From Streptomyces typhae (lineage in GTDB: Bacteria > Actinomycetota > Actinomycetes > Streptomycetales > Streptomycetaceae), in contig NZ_WPNZ01000011.1 in assembly GCF_009755605.1 (NCBI RefSeq), forward strand, positions 18,083 through 82,082: 64,000 bases of DNA, written 5' to 3'. Within the stretch, counting starts at the first letter, position 1. Every line of letters starts with the position of its first letter. Shown here in pieces: positions 26,335-35,103 of the stretch. A program made the position numbers and the translations under genes. Below the pieces are notes generated by a model that saw only the letters and a list, made by a program, of their open reading frames with translations, was not told the DNA's origin and did no database searches.

Positions 26335-28527
26335 TCAGGCGTCGCTGAACCGCTCGCCCCGCTCCGCCTTCCGCACGAGCAGCGCGGGCGGCGTGAACCG
26401 CTCGCCGTAGCGCTCGGCGAGCTCCCGCGCGCGGGCCACGAACGCGGGCAGACCGGCGCCGTCCCCGTAGCCGTTGATGTACTGGAGCACGCCGCCCGTC
26501 CAGCCCGGGAAGCCGATGCCGAAGACGGAGCCGATGTTGGCGTCGGCCACCGACGTCAGGACGCCTTCCTCGAGGAGGCGCACGGTGTCGAGCGCCTCGG
26601 AGAAGAGCATCCGCTCCTTCATGTCCTCGAAGGGGATGCTGTGCCCCTGCCGGGTGAAGTGCTCCCGCAGGCCCGGCCACAGGCCCGCCCGCCTGCCGTC
26701 ATCGGCGTAGTCGTAGAAGCCCTTGCCGCCGCTGCGCCCGGTGCGGTCGAACTCGTCGACCAGGCGGTCGATGACGGACTCCGCGGGGTGCGTGACCCAG
26801 GTGCCGCCGGCCTCCTCGACCGCCCGCCTGGACTCGTTGCGGATCTTGCGGGGCAGCGTGAGCGTCAGCTCGTCCATCAGGGACAGGACCTTCGCCGGAT
26901 AGCCGGCCTGGGCCGCGGCCTGCTCGATCGACGCGGGCTCGATGCCCTCACCGACCATGGCCACGCCCTCGTTGATGAAGTGGCCGATGACGCGCGAGGT
27001 GAAGAAGCCTCGCGAGTCGTTGACGACGATGGGCGTCTTGTTGATCTGGCGTACGAGGTCGAAGGCGCGGGCGAGTGCCTCCTCGCCGGTGCGCTCGCCC
27101 TTGATGATCTCGACGAGCGGCATCTTGTCGACGGGCGAGAAGAAGTGCAGGCCGATGAAGTCGACGGGCCGGGCGACGCCTTCGGCGAGCTGGGAGATGG
27201 GCAGCGTCGAGGTGTTGGAGCACAGCAGCGCGTCCGGCGCGACGACGTCCTGGATCTCCTGGAACACCTTGTGCTTGAGCGCGGTGTCCTCGAAGACCGC
27301 CTCGATGACGGCGTCGCAGCCCGCGAGGTCCTGCGGGTCGGCGGTCGGCGTGATGCGGGCGAGCAGCGCGTCGGCCTTCTCCTGGGTGGTGCGGCCCCGG
27401 GAGACGGCCTTGGCGCACAGCTTCTCCGAGTAGCCCTTGCCCTTGGCCGCGGCTTCGGCGGAGACGTCCTTGAGGACGACGTCGATGCCGGCGCGGGCGC
27501 AGGAGTAGGCGATGCCCGCGCCCATCATCCCGGCGCCGAGCACGGCGACCTTGCGGACGGTCCCCGGCTCCACGCCCTTGGGGCGGTTGGCGCCGGAGTT
27601 GACGGCCTGGAGGTCGAAGAAGAACGCCTGGATCATGTTCTTGGCGACCTGGCCCGTGACCAGCTCGGTGAAGTACCGGGCCTCGATGGTCAGGGCGGTC
27701 TCGAAGTCGACCTGGGAGCCCTCGACGGCGGCGGCGAGGATGTTGCGCGGCGCCGGGTAGGGGGCGCCCGCGAGCTGCTTCTTCAGGTTCGCGGGGAACG
27801 CGGGCAGGTTGGCGGCGAACTTGGGGTTCGCCGGGGTACCGCCGGGGATGCGGTAGCCGGGCACGTCCCAGGGCTGCTGGGACTCGGGGTGGGCGTCGAT
27901 GAAGGCGCGGGCCTTGCCCAGCATCTCCTCCGCGGTGGCCGCCACCTCGTGCACGAGGCCGTTCTCCAGGGCCCGCCGCGGGGAGTACTGGGTGCCCTGG
28001 AGCAGCACCTTCAGGAGGGCGTCGGCGATGCCCATGAGGCGTACGGTGCGGGTGACGCCGCCGCCCGCGGGCAGCAGGCCGAGGGTGACCTCGGGCAGGC
28101 CGATCTTCGATCCCGGCGCGTCGAGGGCGACCCGGTGGTGGCTGGCGAGCGCGATCTCGTAACCGCCGCCGAGCGCGGCGCCGTTGAGGGCGGCGACGAC
28201 GGGCTTGCCCAGGGTTTCGATGCGGCGCAGCGAGTTCTTGATGGCGGTGCCCGCCTCGAAGGCCTGCCGGGCGTTCTCCGGGCCGACCTGGATCATTTCC
28301 TTGAGGTCGCCGCCCGCGAAGAAGGTCTTCTTGGCGGAGGTGTAGATGAAGCCGCGGATCGCGTCCTTGTCCGCCTGGACGGCGGCTTCGGCGCGGTCGG
28401 CGATCGCGGCGATGGAGTCCTTGAACGCCTGGTTCATGGTGTTCGCGGACTGGTTCGGGTCGTCCAGGACGAGGGTGACGACGCCGGTGTCGTCCTGTTC
28501 CCAGCGGATGGTGGTGCTCTTGGTCAT
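26335..28527 (-). CDS. FadJ/FadB-type trifunctional beta-oxidation alpha subunit
   Basis: A 730-residue protein with an N-terminal enoyl-CoA hydratase domain (about 1-190; NGAALGGGYEIALASHHRVAL) and a C-terminal 3-hydroxyacyl-CoA dehydrogenase (about 330-620; VAVLGAGMMGAGIAYSCARAG for NAD, then GLHFFSPVDKMPLVEI with the catalytic His and Asn area). It should hydrate and oxidise fatty acyl-CoA intermediates and pair with the thiolase encoded upstream. ATG 28527 begins the conserved domain. A 257-bp palindromic intergenic region separates it from the thiolase gene. Confidence 0.95.
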   Translation of the reverse strand: MTKSTTIRWEQDDTGVVTLVLDDPNQSANTMNQAFKDSIAAIADRAEAAVQADKDAIRGFIYTSAKKTFFAGGDLKEMIQVGPENARQAFEAGTAIKNSLRRIETLGKPVVAALNGAALGGGYEIALASHHRVALDAPGSKIGLPEVTLGLLPAGGGVTRTVRLMGIADALLKVLLQGTQYSPRRALENGLVHEVAATAEEMLGKARAFIDAHPESQQPWDVPGYRIPGGTPANPKFAANLPAFPANLKKQLAGAPYPAPRNILAAAVEGSQVDFETALTIEARYFTELVTGQVAKNMIQAFFFDLQAVNSGANRPKGVEPGTVRKVAVLGAGMMGAGIAYSCARAGIDVVLKDVSAEAAAKGKGYSEKLCAKAVSRGRTTQEKADALLARITPTADPQDLAGCDAVIEAVFEDTALKHKVFQEIQDVVAPDALLCSNTSTLPISQLAEGVARPVDFIGLHFFSPVDKMPLVEIIKGERTGEEALARAFDLVRQINKTPIVVNDSRGFFTSRVIGHFINEGVAMVGEGIEPASIEQAAAQAGYPAKVLSLMDELTLTLPRKIRNESRRAVEEAGGTWVTHPAESVIDRLVDEFDRTGRSGGKGFYDYADDGRRAGLWPGLREHFTRQGHSIPFEDMKERMLFSEALDTVRLLEEGVLTSVADANIGSVFGIGFPGWTGGVLQYINGYGDGAGLPAFVARARELAERYGERFTPPALLVRKAERGERFSDA

Positions 28528-28586
28528 GTCGGTGTCTCCGTGAGGAAGCTGTGGCGGGCCGGGGGCCTTGGGGGGGGGGCGGAGCT

Positions 28587-28772
28587 GGGGTGGGTGGTTG
28601 CGGATCGTTGCCGACTGGCCGTCGGTGGGGGCTGGTCGCGCAGGTCCTCGCGCCCCTGAAGGCTGCGCTGCGCGCGCCTTCATAGGGGCGCGGCGGAGCC
28701 GCTGCCCCAGGGGCGCGGGGAACTGCGCGCGCAACCACAAGGCAGCCGCAGCAGGCAACGCACCCACCCCCG
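28587..28772. repeat. Large imperfect intergenic palindrome of a Streptomyces-wide type
   Basis: The gap between the fadJ-like gene and the thiolase gene contains nested inverted repeats. GGGTGGGTG (from about 28589) faces CACCCACCC (about 28762-28771), and CGCGCAGG..CGCGCCCCT faces AGGGGCGCGGGGAACTGCGCG (28710-28730). The inner GGGGCGCGGGGAACTGCGCG sequence is, from memory, very common between Streptomyces genes. It could form a long RNA hairpin. Confidence 0.7.
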
Positions 28773-28784
28773 TACGGCGAAGCC

Positions 28785-29999
28785 CTAGAGCCGCTCCACG
28801 ATCGTGGCGATGCCCATGCCCCCGCCCACGCACAGGGTGGCGAGCCCGTACCGGAGGTCGCGTCGCTCCAGTTCGTCGACGAGCGTGCCCAGGATCATCG
28901 CCCCGGTCGCGCCGAGGGGATGCCCCAGCGCGATCGCGCCGCCGTTGACGTTGACCTTGTCCAGGGACAGGCCCATGTCCTCGACGAAGCGCAGGACGAC
29001 CGCCGCGAAGGCCTCGTTGATCTCGACCAGGTCGATGTCGTCGATGCCGAGGCCGGCCTTGGCGAGGGCCTTGCGGGTGGCGGGCGCGGGACCGGTGAGC
29101 ATGATGAGCGGCTCGGACCCGGAGACGGCCGCGGAGACGATGCGGGCGCGCGGGGTCAGGCCGTACCGCTCGCCGACCTCCTTGGAGCCGACGGCGACGA
29201 GCGCGGCGCCGTCGACGATGCCGGAGGAGTTGCCCGCGTGGTGGACGTGGTCGATCTCCTCGATCCAGTGGTACTTCTGCAGCGCGACCGCGTCGAACCC
29301 GCCCAGGTCGCCGATGTCCTTGAAGGACGGCTTCAGCCTGGCGAGGGAGTCGGCGGTGGTGCCGGGGCGCAGGTGTTCGTCGTGGTCGAGGACGGTGAGG
29401 CCGCTGCGGTCCCTGACCGGGACGACGGACCGCTCGAAGCGGCCCTCCTTCCAGGCGGTGGCGGCCCGCTCCTGGGACAGGGCCGCGTACTCGTCGACGT
29501 CGCGCCTGCTGTAGCCCCCGATCGTGGCGATCAGGTCGGCGCCGATGCCCTGCGGTGCGAAGTTCGTGTCCCAGTTCGTCATCGGGTCGGCGAACCAGGC
29601 GCCGCCGTCGGAGGCCATCGGCACCCGTGACATGGACTCGACGCCACCGGCGAGGACGAGGTCCTCCCAGCCCGAGCGGACCTTCATGGCGGCCATGTTG
29701 ACCGCTTCGAGGCCCGAGGCACAGAAGCGGTTCTCCTGGACGCCCGCGACGGTGTCCGGCAGCCCGGCGGCGACGGCCGCGATGCGCGCGATGTCCGAGC
29801 CCTGGTCGCCCACGGGACCGACCACACCGAGCACGATGTCGTCGACGGCGGCCGGGTCGAGGTCCGGGAAACGGGCCCTGATCTCGTGGATGAGACCGAC
29901 GACGAGGTCGATCGGCTTGGTGCCGTGCAGGGCACCGTTCGCCTTGCCGCGTCCGCGCGGGGTGCGGATCGCGTCGTACACGTACGCTTCGGTGGTCAC
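28785..29999 (-). CDS. Acetyl-CoA C-acyltransferase (thiolase), FadA type
   Basis: A 404-residue thiolase that cleaves 3-ketoacyl-CoA to acetyl-CoA plus a shortened acyl-CoA. The acyl-accepting Cys is C93 in ENRFCASGLEAV; the base His lies in GGAIALGHPLGATGA and the second Cys in TLCVGGGMG. It sits directly upstream of the trifunctional fadJ-like gene, as is usual for beta-oxidation complexes. GTG 29999 has GAAAGG at good distance. Confidence 0.95.
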   Translation of the reverse strand: MTTEAYVYDAIRTPRGRGKANGALHGTKPIDLVVGLIHEIRARFPDLDPAAVDDIVLGVVGPVGDQGSDIARIAAVAAGLPDTVAGVQENRFCASGLEAVNMAAMKVRSGWEDLVLAGGVESMSRVPMASDGGAWFADPMTNWDTNFAPQGIGADLIATIGGYSRRDVDEYAALSQERAATAWKEGRFERSVVPVRDRSGLTVLDHDEHLRPGTTADSLARLKPSFKDIGDLGGFDAVALQKYHWIEEIDHVHHAGNSSGIVDGAALVAVGSKEVGERYGLTPRARIVSAAVSGSEPLIMLTGPAPATRKALAKAGLGIDDIDLVEINEAFAAVVLRFVEDMGLSLDKVNVNGGAIALGHPLGATGAMILGTLVDELERRDLRYGLATLCVGGGMGIATIVERL

Positions 30000-30050
30000 G
30001 CCAGAGCCTTTCGGGAATGAGGGAGGGGTCGGGGTCGCAGGGGCGGGAGG

Positions 30051-31193
30051 TCAGCCGAGGAGGGAACGGCCGATGATCTCCTTCATGATCTCGGTGGTGC
30101 CGCCGTAGATGGTCTGGATACGGCCGTCGGTGAAGGCCTTGGCCACGCGGTACTCGCTCATGTAGCCGTAGCCGCCGTGCAGTTGCAGACAGCGGTCCGC
30201 GACGCGCTTCTGCAGTTCGGTGGCCCACCACTTGGCCATGGAGGCGTGCACCGCGTCGAGTTCCCCGTCGGAGTGGTCGGCTATGCACCGGTCGAGGAAC
30301 GACCTGGTGACCGCGCACTCGGTGGCCATCTCCGCGATCTCGAAGCGGATGTGCTGGAGCTTGGCCAGGGGGCGTCCGAAGGCCTCGCGCTCCTTGACGT
30401 ACGCCGTGGTGATCTCCAGGAGGTGCTCGGCGGCGGCGATCCCGGCGACGGCGATGCCCATGCGCTCCTGCGCGAGGTTCGTCATCAGGTGCACGAAGGC
30501 GCCGTTGAGCTCGCCGAGCAGGTTCTCCTTCGGCACGCGTACGTCGTTGAAGAACAGCTCGGCGGTGTCCTGGGCCTTCTGGCCGATCTTGTCGAGGTTG
30601 CGGCCCCGCTCGAAACCGGGCGCGCCGCGCTCGACGACGAGCAGCGACAGGCCGTGCGCGCCCCCTTCGGGTGTGGTCCGGGCGACCACGACCACGAGGT
30701 CGGCGAGGATGCCGTTGGAGATGAACGTCTTGGAGCCGTTGAGGAGCCAGTGGTCGCCCCGGTCGGTAGCCGTGGTGCGGATGCCCTGGAGGTCGGAGCC
30801 CGCGCCCGGTTCGGTCATGGCGATGGCCGTGATGGTCCCGCCGGTGCAGAAGCCGGGCAGCCAGCGGCGCTTCTGCTCGTCGGTGGCGAGGCCCGTCAGA
30901 TAGGGGCCGACGATGTCGTTGTGCAGGCCGACGGCCAGGCCCGCGGCGCCCGCACGCGTGAACTCCTCGGCGAGGACGGCGGCGTAGCGGAAGTCGTCGT
31001 TGCCGCCGCCCCCGTACTCCTCGGGCACGGCGAGGCCGAGGAGCCCTTGCCGGCCCGCCGCGAGCCAGGCCTCGCGGGAGACGACGCCGTCCTTCTCCCA
31101 CTGCTCGTAGTGCGGCGCCACCTCCTTGGCGAGGAAGGTGCGGACGGTCTCCCGGAAGGCGTCGTGCTCGGGGGTGAAGATCTGTCGTTCCAT
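30051..31193 (-). CDS. Acyl-CoA dehydrogenase (LCAD/isovaleryl type)
   Basis: A 380-residue FAD enzyme that oxidises acyl-CoA to trans-2-enoyl-CoA. FAD and substrate segments are clear (AIAMTEPGAGSDLQGI and QLHGGYGYMSEYRVAKAFTD). At the usual medium-chain catalytic position the motif is IYGGTTEI rather than YEGT, so the catalytic Glu is missing there, as in long-chain and isovaleryl-CoA dehydrogenases; the likely base is the Glu in HLLEITTAYVKEREAFG. It is 51 bp upstream of the thiolase gene and probably co-transcribed. Confidence 0.93.
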   Translation of the reverse strand: MERQIFTPEHDAFRETVRTFLAKEVAPHYEQWEKDGVVSREAWLAAGRQGLLGLAVPEEYGGGGNDDFRYAAVLAEEFTRAGAAGLAVGLHNDIVGPYLTGLATDEQKRRWLPGFCTGGTITAIAMTEPGAGSDLQGIRTTATDRGDHWLLNGSKTFISNGILADLVVVVARTTPEGGAHGLSLLVVERGAPGFERGRNLDKIGQKAQDTAELFFNDVRVPKENLLGELNGAFVHLMTNLAQERMGIAVAGIAAAEHLLEITTAYVKEREAFGRPLAKLQHIRFEIAEMATECAVTRSFLDRCIADHSDGELDAVHASMAKWWATELQKRVADRCLQLHGGYGYMSEYRVAKAFTDGRIQTIYGGTTEIMKEIIGRSLLG

Positions 31194-31289
31194 GTGTGGC
31201 CTCCTCGGGCCTGGAGCCGGCCCTCGACGGTTTCTGCGGGCTCGGCCGGCTCGGGTCCGACCGGGGCGTCGTTCGGCATCGTGCCTCCC

Positions 31290-32546
31290 TCAGGGGCCTT
31301 CCTGGGAAGGGGCCCGGGAGGGAGTCGCTTCCCCGGGAGCGGGGGCAGGAGCGGGGGCGGAAGCGGGAGCAGGAGCGGGGGCGGAAGCGGGGGCAGGAGC
31401 GGGGCCCGGGGCCGGGGCGGTGGCGGCCAGGTCCGGCACGTCCCAGTCGCGGGCCACCTCCGCCGTGTCGGCGCCGGGCCGCGCGGGACCGCCGCGGACG
31501 GCGGTGGGTGTCGCGGAGAAGCGGGGGGCGGGCGCGGGCTGGGTGATGCCGCCGTGGTCGGTGAACGTGCCGCGGGCGGCGAGGTGCGGGTGGTCCGGGG
31601 CCTCGCGCAGCGACAGGACCGGCGCCACGCACGCGTCGGTGCCCTCGAAGAGCGCCGTCCACTCCGCCCGCGTCCGGGTGCGGAAACGCGCGGCCACGGC
31701 CTCGCGCAACTCGCCCCAGCGGGCGATGTCGCCGCGTGCGGGCGCGAGGTCGCGCAGGCCGATCAGCTCGGTGAACTCGTCGTAGAACCGCTGCTCCAGG
31801 GCGCCGACGGCCATGTGGGCGCCGTCCGCGGTCTCATAGGTGCCGTAGAACGGGCAGCCGCCGTCCAGGAGGTTGGCCCCCCTGCGGTCCTGCCAGCCGC
31901 CCGCCGCCACCATGCCGTGGATCATCGACGCCAGATGCGCGGCGCCGTCCACGATCGCGGCGTCCACGACCTGGCCGGTGCCGGTGGCGCGCGCGTGGTG
32001 CAGGGCGGCGAGGACGCCGACGACCAGGTACAGCGAGCCGCCCGCGTAGTCGCCGACGAGGTTCGCCGGGACGGCGGGCGGCTCCCCGGGGTTGCCGATC
32101 ATGCCGAGTGTGCCGGTGAGGGCGATGTAGGAGATGTCGTGTCCTGCGCGTGCGGCGAGCGGCCCCTCCTGTCCCCAGCCGGTCATGCGGCCGTAGACGA
32201 GCGCGGGATTGCGGGCGTGGCAGGCCTCGGGGCCGACACCGAGCCGCTCGGCGACCCCGGGGCGGTAGCCCTCGACCAGCACGTCCGCGCGGGCGGCCAG
32301 GTCCAGGACGCGCTCCGCGCCGCCGGGGGCCTTCATGTCGACGACGACGCTGCGCTTGTTGCGGTTGGTGACGTCGTAGGCGGGATCGATCGCGAGCCCC
32401 GGGCCGCCGGGGCGGTCCACGCGCACGACGTCGGCGCCGAGGTCGGCGAGCAGCATCGCGGCGAAGGGGCCGGGCCCGATGCCCGCGAGCTCCACCACGC
32501 GCACACCCGTCAGCGGACCGTGAACGCCTCTGTCCGGCACTGCCAT
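31290..32546 (-). CDS. Alpha-methylacyl-CoA racemase-like (CaiB/BaiF family)
   Basis: A 418-residue family III CoA-transferase-fold protein. The segments AGHDISYIALTG and VGDYAGGSLYLVVG match the catalytic His and Asp loops of alpha-methylacyl-CoA racemases, which invert 2-methyl branched acyl-CoAs so that acyl-CoA dehydrogenase can act on the S form. It heads the beta-oxidation gene row, which fits use of branched lipids. About 30 C-terminal residues are an Ala-Pro repeat tail caused by a GC-rich tandem repeat, not a conserved domain. ATG 32546 follows GGGGGC. Confidence 0.88.
   Translation of the reverse strand: MAVPDRGVHGPLTGVRVVELAGIGPGPFAAMLLADLGADVVRVDRPGGPGLAIDPAYDVTNRNKRSVVVDMKAPGGAERVLDLAARADVLVEGYRPGVAERLGVGPEACHARNPALVYGRMTGWGQEGPLAARAGHDISYIALTGTLGMIGNPGEPPAVPANLVGDYAGGSLYLVVGVLAALHHARATGTGQVVDAAIVDGAAHLASMIHGMVAAGGWQDRRGANLLDGGCPFYGTYETADGAHMAVGALEQRFYDEFTELIGLRDLAPARGDIARWGELREAVAARFRTRTRAEWTALFEGTDACVAPVLSLREAPDHPHLAARGTFTDHGGITQPAPAPRFSATPTAVRGGPARPGADTAEVARDWDVPDLAATAPAPGPAPAPASAPAPAPASAPAPAPAPGEATPSRAPSQEGP
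31320..31412 (-). repeat. Short tandem repeat coding for the Ala-Pro tail of the racemase
   Basis: Repeated GGGGGCAGGAGC / GGGGCGGAAGC units encode the APAP tail just before the racemase stop codon. The unit lengths keep the frame. Confidence 0.7.
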
Positions 32547-32775
32547 TGAGCCCCCAGCGCTGTGACACAACCGATGTAACACCAGTGATGCTAAGAACGT
32601 GTTCCACTCCGCACAAGCCCCTGGCGAGCAAGCGCTTAGCCCGTGGGAGTGGCGCCGGTCACGCGGGGGCTCCACGGGAGCGGAGCGCGGGCGCTCCGCC
32701 CGCCCCGCGCGAGCGCCGTCGTGCCACGCCCCGCTCCCGTCACGCTAGCCTCGGCCACCGGCAACGGCGCGGGAC

Positions 32776-32822
32776 ACACGGCTGAGCCACGGCTGAGACA
32801 CGGCTGAGCCACGGCCGAGCAA
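32776..32822 (+). repeat. Short direct repeats before the reductase gene
   Basis: Four near-copies of CACGGCTGAGC lie within the 291-bp region between the divergent racemase and reductase genes, right before the GGAGAGG ribosome site at about 32828. No other feature is seen in this gap. Confidence 0.6.
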
Positions 32823-32837
32823 CGACGGAGAGGTGCC

Positions 32838-34025
32838 ATGAGCAGTCAAGACCAGGACCGTCCGTACGACATCGTGCTCTTCGGAGCGACGAGTTTCGTG
32901 GGGGCGTTGACCGCCGCCTATCTCTGCGAGCACGCACCCGACACGCTCCGCTGGGCGATCGCGGGGCGCGACGCGGACAAGCTCCGACGGCTGCGCGAGC
33001 GCCTCGCGGAGGACCGTCCGGGGTGTGCCGAACTGCCCGTGGTGCAGGCGGACGCGGCCGATCCCGCGTCGCTGCGCGAACTGGCCGCCGGCACCCGTGT
33101 GATGGCGAGCACCGTCGGCCCGTACCTGACCCACGGGCGGGATCTGGTGGCCGCGTGCGCGGAGGCAGGCACCGACTACGCGGACCTGACCGGCGAGCCG
33201 GAGTTCGTGGACCTGATGTACGTGCAGCACGACGCCCGCGCGCGGGAGACCGGCGCGCGCCTGGTGCACGCATGTGGCTTCGACTCGGTTCCGCACGACC
33301 TGGGCGCGTACTTCACGGTGCGGCAGCTGCCGCAGGACGTGCCGCTGCGCGTCGACGGTTTCGTCAGCGTCAAGGCCCGGTTCTCCGGCGGCACGTTCGC
33401 CTCCGCGCTCCAGCAGTTCGCCCGCGGGCCGCAGATGTTCGCCGCCGCCCGCGAACGGAGCCGGTGCGAGCCCCGGCTCGTGGACCGCAAGGCGTACGCC
33501 CCGCCGAGCGCCCCGCGCTACGCCGGGGAGGTCGGCGCCTGGGCGCTGCCGCTGCCGACCATCGACCCGCAGATCGTGCAGCGTTCGGCGCGGGCGCTGC
33601 CCCGGTACGGGCCCGACTTCCGCTACCGCCACTACGCCGCCGTACAGACGCTGCCCGTCGCGCTCGGCGGCGTCGCGGGCGTGACCGCCCTGTTCGCCGC
33701 GGCCCAAATCCCGCCGGTGCGCCGCCGTCTGTCGGGCCTGCTCAAGCCCGGCGCGGGACCCGACGCGGCGCGGCGGGCCGCCAGCCGGTTCTCGGTGCGG
33801 TTCGTCGGGGAGGGCGGCGGCCGCCGGGTCTACACCGAGGTGTGGGGCGGCGACCCCGGGTACGACGAGACCGCGAAGATCCTGGCGGAGGCCGCCATGT
33901 CCCTGGCCCTGGACGACCTGCCCGCGGTGGCGGGTCAGGTGACCCCGGTGGTGGCGATGGGCGACGCGCTGACCGCGCGGCTGATGGACGCGGGGATGGG
34001 GTTCCGGGTGGCGGCGGTGCGCTGA
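32838..34025 (+). CDS. Saccharopine dehydrogenase-like / trans-acting enoyl reductase family protein
   Basis: A 395-residue NAD(P)-binding protein starting with the Rossmann motif VLFGATSFVGALTAAYL and continuing with SMXPhenotype-like features of mycobacterial trans-acting enoyl reductases (ASTVGPYLTHGRDLVAACAEAG, then HACGFDSVPHDLGAY). Substrate is unknown; a role in lipid or polyketide reduction is possible, given the lipid genes next to it. Ribosome site GGAGAGG, 4 to 8 nt before ATG, supports the start. Confidence 0.85.
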   Translation: MSSQDQDRPYDIVLFGATSFVGALTAAYLCEHAPDTLRWAIAGRDADKLRRLRERLAEDRPGCAELPVVQADAADPASLRELAAGTRVMASTVGPYLTHGRDLVAACAEAGTDYADLTGEPEFVDLMYVQHDARARETGARLVHACGFDSVPHDLGAYFTVRQLPQDVPLRVDGFVSVKARFSGGTFASALQQFARGPQMFAAARERSRCEPRLVDRKAYAPPSAPRYAGEVGAWALPLPTIDPQIVQRSARALPRYGPDFRYRHYAAVQTLPVALGGVAGVTALFAAAQIPPVRRRLSGLLKPGAGPDAARRAASRFSVRFVGEGGGRRVYTEVWGGDPGYDETAKILAEAAMSLALDDLPAVAGQVTPVVAMGDALTARLMDAGMGFRVAAVR

Positions 34026-34051
34026 CCGCCCTCGGGCGGCGGAGGTACTGC

Positions 34052-34130
34052 GGGTGCCCGGGTCACGGACGCGGGTGCCCGGGGCACGGACGCGGGTGTC
34101 GGGGGCACGGACGCGGGTGTCGGGGCCGCG
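34052..34130. repeat. 21-bp tandem repeat
   Basis: Three and a half copies of a 21-bp unit (GGGTGCCCGGGGCACGGACGC and variants) follow the reductase gene. Confidence 0.8.
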
Positions 34131-34164
34131 CCGTGCCCTGGTGCCGCGTTCCGGGGACGTCAGG

Positions 34165-34385
34165 TGGTGGTGGCCTCCCGCGGCGTCCTCAGGCGGTGGT
34201 GGCCCTCGCGGCGCCCTCGGGCGGCGGTGACCTACCGCGGCGCCCTCAGACGGTGGTTGCCCTCGCGGCGCCCTCGGACGGCGGTGACCTACCGCGGCGC
34301 CCTCAGACGGTGGTGGCCCTCGCGACGCCCTCGGACGGCGGTGACCTACCGCGGCGTCCTCAGGCGGTGGTGGCCTCCCGCAGCG
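34165..34385 (-). repeat. 57-bp tandem repeat running into the endonuclease V gene end
   Basis: About three and a half copies of a 57-bp unit (each made of two related halves) fill the 334-bp gap before endonuclease V. The last unit contains that gene's final codons (REATTA) and its stop codon at 34360-34362. Apart from this and the 21-bp repeat, the gap holds nothing I can identify. Confidence 0.8.
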
Positions 34386-35070
34386 CCGCCCGGCACAGCG
34401 CGTCGGCCCTGCGGGTGGTCTCCGGCAGGCGGTAGCGCGGGGTGAGGTGCAGGGTGTGGGCGCGGGCGGCGGCGAGGGTCACGCGGTGGCCCACGGAGAC
34501 GAACACCGGCTTGACGCCCGCGCGGGTGCGCAGCGCGCTGCCGACCTCCTCCGCGCCGTCGAGCAGCGGCGTCGCGCTGCCGCGCGCGTCGCCCGGCGCC
34601 TCGTGGGAGAACGTGAACGGGTTCTTGGCGACCCCGATCGTGGGCAGCCCGGTGAGCACGCCGAGGTGGCTGGCGAGACCGAACCGGCGCGGATGCGCGA
34701 CGCCGTAGCCGTCGCACACGACGAGCCCCGGATCGGTGTCGAGCGCGCCCAGGGCGGCGAGGACCGCGGGCACCTCGCGGAACGCCAACAGGCCCGGCAC
34801 GTAGGGGAAGGCGACCCGGCCGACCGCGGTGGCCTCCTCGACGACGTCCAGGCTCGCGGCGTCGAGGACGACGACCGCCGCGGCGACCACGTCGCGCTCG
34901 TCGTCGTACGCCACGTCCACACCCGCCACCCGGCCGCCGCCCGGCGCGGGCCCCGCCTCGTCGAGCACGACCCGCGCCCGCAGGGAGTCCTGGACGGCAC
35001 GGGCCGCCGCCACGTCGGCGGGCCAGTCGGGGGGCAGGGGCGGGATCGCCGCGGCGGTGGACGTGTTCAT
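34360..35070 (-). CDS. nfi: Endonuclease V (deoxyinosine 3'-endonuclease)
   Basis: A 236-residue enzyme that nicks DNA near deaminated adenine (hypoxanthine). Family motifs are present in order: GVDVAYD (metal Asp D52), FPYVPGLLAFREVP (Tyr wedge and Glu E99), CDGYGVAHPRRFGLASHLG (D120), and the late SVGHRVTL. The gene is divergent from yciI-like at 35104. Its 3' end lies in a 57-bp tandem repeat. Confidence 0.93.
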   Translation of the reverse strand: MNTSTAAAIPPLPPDWPADVAAARAVQDSLRARVVLDEAGPAPGGGRVAGVDVAYDDERDVVAAAVVVLDAASLDVVEEATAVGRVAFPYVPGLLAFREVPAVLAALGALDTDPGLVVCDGYGVAHPRRFGLASHLGVLTGLPTIGVAKNPFTFSHEAPGDARGSATPLLDGAEEVGSALRTRAGVKPVFVSVGHRVTLAAARAHTLHLTPRYRLPETTRRADALCRAALREATTA

Positions 35071-35090
35071 GATGTGCCGACCCTACGCGG

Positions 35091-35103
35091 TAGCCTCACG
35101 ATC
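35091..35103 (+). promoter_or_regulatory. -10 element placed for a leaderless transcript
   Basis: TAGCCT (35091-35096) ends 7 nt before ATG 35104, with no ribosome site. Confidence 0.5.

Noticed and set aside
31320..31412. Functional Ala-Pro-rich linker domain on the racemase
   Set aside because: It is the terminal tail of the protein and matches a simple DNA repeat; nothing follows it.
26335..31662. Very long minus-strand frame (1,775 codons)
   Set aside because: Only 26335-28527 is real (FadJ type). The rest is a chance open frame opposite or out of frame with the thiolase and dehydrogenase genes, Arg/Pro/Gly-rich without motifs.
33023..34435. Plus-strand frame with a 19-residue repeat near its end
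   Set aside because: Out of frame with the saccharopine-dehydrogenase-like gene; the repeat is just the 57-bp DNA repeat read in one frame.
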